From Ulvibacterium sp965228935 (GTDB lineage Bacteria; Bacteroidota; Bacteroidia; Flavobacteriales; Flavobacteriaceae): a DNA stretch of 64,000 bases. Positions 42,340 to 52,000 of the stretch are shown here, piece after piece. The translations under genes and the position numbers were made by a program. Each line of letters opens with the position of its first letter. Position 1 is the first letter of the stretch. The notes below the pieces were generated by a model. It had not been told where the DNA came from and did not search any database. It was given only the letters and a program-made list of their open reading frames with translations. The stretch spans positions 2,294,001-2,358,000 of the forward strand of contig NZ_OZ245846.1 in the NCBI RefSeq assembly GCF_965228935.1, given 5' to 3'.

Positions 42340-45300
42340 TTAAAAGGTAGCATTCAAGGTCAAGGACCACATTTTGCTACTTGGGACAACACCACTGTTC
42401 AAGGCATCCTCTCTATCACCATCCTCATCAAACGTTTCGCCAATCTCGGGATCGAACGTTGGAAAATCCGTAATAAAAAACAAATTCTGACCGGATACCG
42501 ATAAGCGCAATTTTTCCATACCCAGTCTTTCGGTTATCGATTCCGGCAGGTTGTATCCCAGGGTAATGTTTCTAAGCTTTATAAAACTCCCGTCAAAATA
42601 GGTCAATGTAGAACCGTTTCTAGGGCTTTCCTGGTTTTCGTTGGGTCTTGGGTTGGCATTGGTGGGGTTGTCAATGGTCCAATAATCGACATCCAGATTA
42701 TTATATCTTCCAAAAAGGGAGTTATTGTTGGCGTTAAAATTAGATTGTATCATTTGCCCTTGTCTAAAAACGAAGAAAATACCCAAGTCGAATCCTTTGT
42801 AGGCAAATTTATTATTAAAACCTCCATAATAATCGGGGACATCATCCCCTAAAATCTTACGGTCCTCCGGTGTAATTACGCCATCCCCATTCAAGTCCCT
42901 TAACTTGATTTCGCCCGGTACTTTATTATCGGCCGCAAGGGCCTCGGCCACTTCATCGGCCTGCCAGATACCTATTTTTTCATAATCAAAAAACACTCGG
43001 AGCGGTTCCCCTATAAATCGCTCATTACCGGTATCATCTATGGGATTTCCATCGGCGTCTTTTTGTGCGAGTTCCGTAATTTCCTCTTTGTAGGTAGATA
43101 TATTGAGATCCACGTCCCAGTTAAAGCCGTCACCATCATTGTCTATGATACCAGCGCTGACCGTGAATTCAAAACCCTGGGTTCGGGTAGAGCCCACATT
43201 TTGAAGTACCTGTTCATAGCCTGATGTGGTAGGGATGGCCCTTTCCAACAAGAGATCCTCGGTATTGGTACGGAAGAAGTCAAAAGAACCCACCAAACGA
43301 TTGTTCAAAAGCCCATAATCCAATCCAATATCCAAGGTTTTGGAGACCTCCCAGGTCAAATCCTCGTTGGGTATCTCATTAAGCCCAAATCCCAATGCCG
43401 ATTGCTCACCGAAAGCATAAACCGTGCTGCCCAACCTACCGGCGGTCTGGTATGGTGCAACCGAGGTGTTTCCCACCTCCCCATAGGAGGCCCTTAACTT
43501 TAGTTCGGAAACGGAGGTGCCGGCCATAAAGTCCTCCTGGTCTATGCGCCAACCTGCGGAAATGCCTGGAAAATAGTTCCATTGATTTCCGGGTGCCAAC
43601 CTGGAAGACCCATCCGCACGTAAGGAAGCCTGAAATAAATATTTACCGTCCAAATCGTAATTGACCCTACCCATAAAAGAGGCCAAGGCCCATTCCGTTA
43701 AGACGGATTCAAGTACACCTCCTTCGGTGGCCGAACCCAAATTGTAAAACGATTGGGACTCATAGGGAATTCCCGTAACATTTCCGGCACTTCCCTCAAG
43801 TCTAGATTTTTGGATACTTTGGAGTAGGGTAACCTTAAGGTTTTGTCCATCATTAAGGGCTTTAGTATAGGTCAACAAGTTTTCCAACGTGTATCCGAAG
43901 TCATCTACATTGGTAATTCCCGCTGTTGCCGGTGCTCCACGATTGGTGTTCGTTAAACTTGCCGCGAAACGACCATTTCTACCGATACGGACATCCGGGC
44001 CGAAGGTAGTGGTCCATTTTAGTCCCTGCGAAATATTGATATCCAAATATACAGGGGCAAATATTCGGGTTTGTCGGCGTTCATCTACAAAGGCACCATC
44101 CACCAGTTCACTTAACGGATTGGTGCGGATACCATCGTTGGTGGGCAGGAATAAGAGTTCCCCGTTCTCGTCAAAGGGCACGCCCAAAGGGTTGTTGGCC
44201 AAGGCCTCCTGCATGGTAGCGTTATTGCCCCAGTTCTGTTCTGTCCTAGCTACCAAGAAAGATGCACCAATCTTAAAGATATCGTTAATTCTATGGTCTA
44301 CGTTTACCCTAGCCGAAAAACGTTCAAAATCTTGGCTGCTAATAATGCCCTGTTCCTTAAAATATCCTATTGACGTGCTGAACGTAGTATTCTCGGATCC
44401 ACCGCTTACGGCAAGTTGGTGGTTGGTCTGCCACCCTTCGCCAACGACCAAATCTTGCCAGTCCGTAGATCTTCCTTGCGCAATGGATTCCAGTTCAACG
44501 GGATCTAAAAACACTTCGGTATCCGCTGGAATAGTCCCATTCCATCCAATCCGTCTTGATTCCCGTTTTAAGGCCGCAAATTCTTCTCCGTTCATCATAT
44601 CCACCAAACGCGTCGCCGATGTAACCCCATAACGACTGCTGTAGGTAATCTTGGTCTTTCCTACCTGGCCTCGGTTCGTGGAGACCAAGATAACACCATT
44701 GGCACCTCTGGAGCCGTAAATGGCGGTAGCGGCGGCATCCTTTAACACCTGCATGGAGGAAATGTCATCCGGATTGATATCGGCCATGGATTCAGGGCCA
44801 TCGATCAGCGGTATACCATCGACTACATACAGAGGGTCGTTATCCGCACTAATTGAGCGTCTACCCCGTATTCTTACCGTTGGGTTTTGTCCCGGCCTAC
44901 CACCAGTAGCTTGAACATCTACACCCGCTATCTGCCCCTTGATGGCATCAATGGAGCTTGCTACTTGTACGATACTTAATTGCTCGGCGGTAACGGTTTC
45001 TATTGCCCCTGTTACCTCTCCTCTTTTTTGGGTACCGTACCCTACCAATACCACCTCATCCAAAGCTGCCGCGTCCGGCTCCATAGAAATGTTGATGGTT
45101 GACCTGCCGTTAACTGGAACTTCTTGAGGGGTGTAGCCTACGTAGCTGAATACCAAAACACCGTCCGATTCCACATTTATTGAATAATTTCCATCGAAGT
45201 CGGCAACGGCACCAACGGTTGTTCCCTTTACCACCACACTGGCCCCTGATAGCGGTATCCCGTTTTCATCGGAGATTACACCGGTTACGGTGGATTGGAG

Positions 45301-45435
45301 AATTTCAATCGAATTGCCCATTTTGCCAGGGTCGTCACTGGCGGACATTGAATATGAACCCATAAGACAACATATAAAGAAGGACAAAAAGCTTCTTGCC
45401 TTGAGCAAAGGTTTTTTTGAGAGTAGTTTTTTCAT
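42340..45435 (-). CDS. SusC/RagA-family TonB-dependent transporter (second pair)
   Basis: 1031 residues. Signal region about 1-32, carboxypeptidase-regulatory-like domain ('TGVISDENGIPLSGASVVVK'), 'EVVLVGYGTQKRGEVTGAIE', plug ('VRIRGRRSISADNDPLYVVD', 'SSMQVLKDAAATAIYGSRGA') and barrel ending 'MWSLTLNATF'. Partner of the SusD at 40637-42298. The region before the start has two CGTTAACG-type sites. Confidence 0.97.
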   Translation of the reverse strand: MKKLLSKKPLLKARSFLSFFICCLMGSYSMSASDDPGKMGNSIEILQSTVTGVISDENGIPLSGASVVVKGTTVGAVADFDGNYSINVESDGVLVFSYVGYTPQEVPVNGRSTINISMEPDAAALDEVVLVGYGTQKRGEVTGAIETVTAEQLSIVQVASSIDAIKGQIAGVDVQATGGRPGQNPTVRIRGRRSISADNDPLYVVDGIPLIDGPESMADINPDDISSMQVLKDAAATAIYGSRGANGVILVSTNRGQVGKTKITYSSRYGVTSATRLVDMMNGEEFAALKRESRRIGWNGTIPADTEVFLDPVELESIAQGRSTDWQDLVVGEGWQTNHQLAVSGGSENTTFSTSIGYFKEQGIISSQDFERFSARVNVDHRINDIFKIGASFLVARTEQNWGNNATMQEALANNPLGVPFDENGELLFLPTNDGIRTNPLSELVDGAFVDERRQTRIFAPVYLDINISQGLKWTTTFGPDVRIGRNGRFAASLTNTNRGAPATAGITNVDDFGYTLENLLTYTKALNDGQNLKVTLLQSIQKSRLEGSAGNVTGIPYESQSFYNLGSATEGGVLESVLTEWALASFMGRVNYDLDGKYLFQASLRADGSSRLAPGNQWNYFPGISAGWRIDQEDFMAGTSVSELKLRASYGEVGNTSVAPYQTAGRLGSTVYAFGEQSALGFGLNEIPNEDLTWEVSKTLDIGLDYGLLNNRLVGSFDFFRTNTEDLLLERAIPTTSGYEQVLQNVGSTRTQGFEFTVSAGIIDNDGDGFNWDVDLNISTYKEEITELAQKDADGNPIDDTGNERFIGEPLRVFFDYEKIGIWQADEVAEALAADNKVPGEIKLRDLNGDGVITPEDRKILGDDVPDYYGGFNNKFAYKGFDLGIFFVFRQGQMIQSNFNANNNSLFGRYNNLDVDYWTIDNPTNANPRPNENQESPRNGSTLTYFDGSFIKLRNITLGYNLPESITERLGMEKLRLSVSGQNLFFITDFPTFDPEIGETFDEDGDREDALNSGVVPSSKMWSLTLNATF

Positions 45436-45690
45436 ATCATATTTATTGTTAGTTATTTCTTTGTTAGTTGAAGAGATTTTAGTTTTTTCTTTTGAATTTG
45501 TTCAAATCAAACGCTCCGGTTAAGAAAGTCGTTCCAAGTAGGTGGATTTTTTAAGGGCTTTTGTTTCTGTATACCATGGTGATTGTTGTTCGGTTGTTTT
45601 TGTTGCACTAAGATTTGTCCATCTTTTCAAGCCTATTTAAAGGCATATCTAATCACGAAAAACCCAAAACCATATGATTTTTCGTACAAT

Positions 45691-45725
45691 CGTTAACGTA
45701 CACAAGTTTTTCGTTAACGTTACCG
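45691..45725. promoter_or_regulatory. Pair of CGTTAACG-type operators upstream of susC-2
   Basis: CGTTAACG at 45691-45698 and CGTTAACGTTACCG at 45712-45725, their starts 21 bp (two helical turns) apart. The second matches the perfect palindrome before the DUF1080 operon (26012-26025) at 13 of 14 positions. They lie about 255-290 bp before the susC start. The rest of the 45436-46071 gap shows no gene I can support. Confidence 0.6.
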
Positions 45726-46071
45726 AATATAGGGATTCATTTTTTTATAAAAAAATTAACACGTAGTTTATTGACAAATAAAAGTAGAATAATGCAAAAT
45801 TTGGTTCAGTTTATTGCGTGATACTGAATGGACCTGGAACTCAATTGGTAGTTTCGGAAAATATACGTTTGGAAGATCGTACTCTACATGATTTTAGGCC
45901 AGGACATCAAAGGAATTCCGCTCAACGACTTTTTTGTTGAACATTTGGATTGACGAAAACCCATGCCATATCCTCATGAATAGAGCTGGGTCTTCGATAC
46001 TCCCTATCCAGTTTGGCGAACAAACTAAGGGGTATGTTGTTGCGATTTGTTTTACCGAGTGATTTTTAGCA

Positions 46072-49000
46072 TTAGTAATTGATAAATAGCCACCCATCCA
46101 TAGGAGCCGAACCATTTCTTAGGTCAATCACATAATAGTAGGATCCTGCGGGTAGATTTTCCGATCTGGAACCATATCTACCATCCCAATTGTTTTTATA
46201 ACCTAACGCCTTAAAAACTTCGTGCCCATACCGGTTGTAAACGGTGACCATGGCGTTTGGATAATTTTCAATACCCTGTACGATCCAAGTATCATTGATA
46301 TTATCGCCATTAGGTGTAAACGCCTGCGCCGAGGTAACGGCTTGCTCTTGTCCGACATTGGCATCATTGTCATCGATATCCGCGTTAGCACCTATGCCAT
46401 CTCCGTCCTGATCTACACTTTCATCGGGGTCGTTTGGGAAATCATCATTTACATCGGGAATTCCGTCTCCATCCGTATCGATATTATCATCTAGATCGTC
46501 ATTTTCATCATTTATCCCATCACCATCGCTATCCGTTCCATTGTCGATTATTCCATCTCCGTCCACATCGGCATCCTCGTTATCCGGGATACCATCATTA
46601 TCATCATCCATATCCGAATTGTCACCTTCCCCATCCCCGTCAGTATCGGTATGTTCGTTCGGGTCGTTGGGGAAGTCGTCCTCAACGTCCGGAACACCGT
46701 CGTTATCGTCGTCATTATCCTCGAAGTCAGGGGTGCCATCACCGTCGCTGTCCAACGGTTCATTTGGATTCTCATCCTCGGAGTCCGGAATCCCATCGTT
46801 GTCGTCATCCGTGTCTGCATTGTCACCTTCTCCATCACCATCAGTATCGGTATCCTCATTTGGATCTGTGGGGAAAGCGTCGTCGATATCGGGCGTGCCA
46901 TCGCCATCATCATCGGTATCGGCATTGTCACCAGTTCCATCTCCATCCGTATCCGTGTCTTCATTGGCGTCCAATGGGAAAGCGTCGTCTGTATCGGGCG
47001 TGCCGTCCCCGTCATCATCGCTGTCCGCTGTGTTACCTATACCATCACCATCCGAGTCCAGATCATAGAAGGTACCGTTCACAAAACCCAGGGGCACTGA
47101 TGGGTTACCAGCCCGATCCCGGGCAATATCGGTAAGATCATTGAAGAAGACCATCTCACCTGGAATCAGTGGAGTTACGGGAATGCGATATACCAAGCCA
47201 GGGGTTATAGTTTCCATTGCGCCTAATTCAGCAGTAGGTTGTGTATTATCAGGGACTACTCCTATGGGTGAGGGGGCCACATTTTCAACAGGCTCGGAAA
47301 ACCGAAGTTCCATATCAAAAGGATCGAAATGAAGTGACCTGGCAATGACCAAACTAGGCACAGGTGGCGTGGTATCCACTGTTACCGAACTTCCATTCAT
47401 GGTCGTGTTGGCAACAAGATTGTGGGTTCCACTATTTGCGGTTAATGTAAAGCTTACCGTTCCTTCCGGGGTGCCCGGACCTACCTCTATCCAGCCCTGG
47501 TAGGCACTTCCATTGTTTGGTGTACCGGTAAAGGCCAGGGCCGTACCAAAATATTGTAAAAAGACATTATCTACGGGACGATTAAAGGAAAAGTCAAAAA
47601 TAACCCTATCGCCTTCCTTGGCCCATTCAGGCGACGAATTGTTGGAACTAATTGATAGGGAAGTGACCAACAAATCCGTAATAATAGTATGATCGCTATT
47701 GGTAACCGTTGCGGCCGGGTTGCCCAACGCATCTTGATAGGACAAGGTGATGTCATATGTTCCATCGGAAAGGGTGGGGTAGGTAGCCGATACTATTTGC
47801 GGGAGTGAGGCTGCGTCCACCTGGGGATCCCAAATGAAGCTATCCGTTAGTCCCGGGACAATTGCGCCATCATCCAGTTGAAGAACAATTGGACTATTGG
47901 GATTATCATTTGAGGTAAATGTCAAGGTTACACTACCAGCCAAAGGTGCTTCTGGGATTACGTATTCAATGGATAATTGGTCATATGAGGTGGTATTCCC
48001 AATCGGTCCATTGAGTTGTGGTTGGGTAGTTTGGGTATCCACTAAGGGGTTGGGATCCTCTACATCCAACAAACCATCATTATCGTCATCGGTATCGGCA
48101 TTATTCCCTATTCCATCCCCATCCGTATCCGTATCCTCCGTATCATCCAATGGGAAATCATCGTTGATGTCCAAGGTTCCGTCGCCATCGTCATCGTCAT
48201 CACAGGCGTCTCCCTCGCTGTCGTTATTGGTGTCGGTCTGATCCGCATTGGCGATGGTCGGGCAATTATCGACATCGTCCTTTACACCGTCATTATCGTC
48301 ATCCGTGTTCTTGGTAGCCGAATCGGTAGCCGCAGTGCCCTCGTTACCCGACGTATCCGTGAGCGCCACCGAGAGGGTAATCGTACCGTCGCCCAATCCA
48401 CTGAGGTCAATACCGGAAACCTGATCTGTAGCCGTTGTAATGGTTCCACTGTCGGTAACATCGGTTCCACCTCCGTCACTACTAAACCTATAGTTGTAAG
48501 TAGTACCTACCTCTGCACCGGCGAAGGTGAAACTTATTATATTTTGGTTGGAAGTATCGATTGGATTTTGATCTATGGACACCGTATAACTATTTGGCGC
48601 TACGGCATCCTTGGTTATATTATCCGAAGCCGTTGTCCCTTCGTTCCCTGCGGGATCGGTTAAGGTAACATTGAGGGTGACGTTACCGTCGTTCAAAGTA
48701 ATGAGACTAATAGTTTCAATTTGATCCATAGCCGATACAATCACCCCACTTCCGGTTGCATCGGTACCTCCATTATTACTGAAGAAGGTATAGTTGTAGG
48801 TGGTTCCTATCTCCGCCCCGGAAAAGGTGAAGCTTATTGAATTCTGATTGGAATTATTGATGACGGCTTGGTCGATAGTCACGGCATAACCAATCGGAGC
48901 CGTGGCATCCTTAGTACTGGTATCTGTGGCCGGTGTACCTCCATTGCCCGCGACGTCGGTAAGGGTTACGGATAAGGTAATTGTGCCATCGCTCAATCCA

Positions 49001-52000
49001 CTAAGGTCTATCCCCATGATCTGGTCCGTGGTCGTTACGATCGTTCCGCCTCCGCTAACGTTGGCCCCTCCACCACTACTACTAAAGGAATAGTTATAGG
49101 TGGTACCTACCTCCGCTCCGGAAAAAGTAAAACTTGCTGCATCCTGGTTTGAGCTATTGATCGGATCTTGATCGATTTCTACCGTATAACCGCTTGGAGC
49201 TACGGAATCCTTAGTACTGGTATCTGTGGCCGGTGTACCTTCATTGCCTTCGGTATCCGTTAGGGTTACGGATAAGGTAATCGTACCATCGCCTAAACCA
49301 CTGAGGTCTATGCCCGTAATTTGATCCGTGGCCGTAACAATCGTTCCGTTTCCAGTAACGTTGACCCCTCCATTGCTACTACTAAAGGAATAGTTATAAG
49401 TGGCACCGATTTCTGCTGCTACAAAGGTGAAACTTACGGCGGTATGGTTCGTATCATTGATTGGATCCATGTCGATGGCTACGGAATAACCGCTTGGAGG
49501 GGTGTCGTCTACATCGGTTACACTAATCATTATATCCTGAATATCCTGTTCTCCGCCGGAATCACTTACGGTTACCTGTACCTCGTAATCATTGTTAGTA
49601 TCGTTATCGCCGGGATTCTCAAAATCCGGTGATGCTGCGAATGTAATGACACCGGTATTCGGATCGATATCAAAAGATCCATTGTCCACACCACCTCCAG
49701 AATCGGTACTAAATATATAACTAAGCCCTGAACCTTCGGTTTCCCCCTCTTCATCCGAAGCTTCAACATCCAATATCGTTCCCGAGGCATTTTCCGCGAA
49801 GCTGGCCGTTGCCGTACTTGTAATCTCGGGAGTTTCGTTCACATCATTGACCACAATGCTTATCTCCAACGCGGCACTTCCATCCACATCCGTTGCAATG
49901 ACCTCAATATCATACGTATTATCTGCGCCATTATCGCTAGGGTTTTCAAAATCCGGGGAAGCCAGAAAGGTCAGCGCTCCGGTATCAGCATCTATGCTGA
50001 ACAAATCATTATCGCCGCCCGAGGTCAAAACATAGGTGATGCCCGAATCGCTGGCATCGCCATCCCCATCGTTGGCCTGTACGTCCACAACGGTAGCTGT
50101 GTCATTTTCGGAGTATTCCAATTCTACCTTCATTTCATATTCATAAACCCTGTTATCCGAACCTACAAGGAATACTTTGTTCCCACCTGTACTAAAGGCA
50201 ATTCCATAAGGGTTGTTCTCTTGGGCGTCGGTGTCAAAACTCGCACTTTCACCGGAAAATACCGCGGTAGAAACATCGAAAGGGGTAGAAAGATTATGGA
50301 CGGATATGCCTTCGCTAAACCCAAGTACAAAAAGTTGTGAACCGTCGCCATTGAAGGTGAAATCATTTGGATCGGTTTCTCCAGCGATTGTATGGATGTC
50401 TGTATAAATAGCTGAGGTAATATCAAAGGGCGAACCGAGTGCATACTCCAAGATGTCCGATCCATTATATTCGAGTAGGAACATTTTAGTACCATCCGAA
50501 TTAAGCTCTATTCCATCATAGTTCAGTCCTTCGCTAGGGGTAATACGAGAATTAAATGTTGCCGTAGAAAGGTCGTAGGGTGTAGAAAGATGATATTCAC
50601 TTATACCAGCGCTTGAGTTGCCTGTATGATATAGTTTTGTGCCATCTATGCTAAAGGTAATCCCTTGTGACCTATGGCTGAGGTTGAGGTCTGTGTTATA
50701 AGTCGCCGTTGACACATCAAAGGGGACGCTCAAATCGTAACTTACTATTTCCCGATCAAAGGTGCTTACAAAAAGCTTACTGCCATCCTGATTAAATGTA
50801 ATGCCATACGTATAATTTAGGTTTGGAGGCACGTTTAGGAAGTTGTTCGTATAGTTGGCGCTAGAAACGTTATAAGCTGCCTGGGGAGCGGTAAATACGG
50901 GTAAATTAACGTCCTCATTGGTCAAGGTAATAGCTACTTCTTGATTCGCCAAGGCATCAAAGATGTCATCGGAACCAGCATCGTTTATAGCTATGGTGAT
51001 GGTCGCAGAATCGTCCCGAACCACATTATCATCTACCCCGGTCACCGTAACCGTTTGGGGCGTATCCCAATCGGTAGCGGTAAAAGTAAGTTGGGCTTTG
51101 TCCACAGTGGCTTCAGCCGTATCATCGCTTGTAACGTCCAATACTACATCACTTGTTGGTTCCGTTCCGAGTACCACCGTGAAGGTGCCGGTACCACCAT
51201 TTTCGTCAATGGTCAATGCGGTTTCGCTTAGTGTATAACTCGTTTCATCAATGACCAATGCCAAATAATCCCCGTCATTCGGATTAATCTGGGCTGAGAA
51301 GAGATTGAGAGTTCCATCAAAATTCATTCGGATCATGTTGTCCGTTCCATCAAAAACCTCATCCGATGAAAGGGTCAGGCTTAAGTACCCATTTGTCGGC
51401 CTGTTGGATACGGCCGCTTCGGGTATGGCAAAATAGATATCGCCTACGGTACCGGTCTCTTCCACTTTCCATACCCTGTCCAAACGGTTGTTGGTACCTC
51501 CATCAAAACTGGAAGTAAACGAATTGTCCGTGCCATTGTTATGGGCGAGTATCAAAGAACTGCGGTCATCCAGGCTGGTCCGTCCACTGTCCTGATTGGA
51601 GGTTAAAAAATCTTGGTTTGTAGCCAAAATAGGGCCGGTCGTCGAATTTACGGACTGGGATACTTTTTGATCCAGGCCACTGCCATCGTCCCTAACAATA
51701 CCGAAGATATGGTTATCGTAGCCTGTATTTTCGGAGGCGTCCCAAAAAGTAGATCCATTTGAGGCCATGTAATCAATAGGGGCGGTCTGATCTAAGGTAA
51801 TTCCGTATTTTAAGGCCAAGTAGGACCAGACCTTTTGGAGTTCCACCGATGTTAGCTCTCTTCCATATATCAGTATTTCCCCGACCAGCCCTTCAAGATG
51901 GTTATCACCGTCATATGCCTCCGAGACGTCGGCATCCAAGCCTACTAGGAATGCCCCGCTTCCGGGCAGGGCACTCATACCAGATGAAGAGGCTAATTCC

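Noticed and set aside
43889..44632. 247-codon plus-strand frame inside susC-2
   Set aside because: Antisense to a clear SusC gene; no independent features.
45894..46115. 73-codon minus-strand frame at the end of the surface-protein gene
   Set aside because: Overlaps the CHU_C coding end in another frame; no recognisable product.
46350..47080. Regularly spaced short repeats that could suggest a CRISPR array
   Set aside because: They are in frame with the surface protein, encode Ca-binding units, and have no constant repeat/unique spacer pattern.
46434..47135. Long plus-strand frames rich in His/Pro/Ser opposite the surface-protein gene
   Set aside because: Antisense shadows of Asp-rich thrombospondin-type repeats; the composition follows directly from the repeated GAT/GAC codons.
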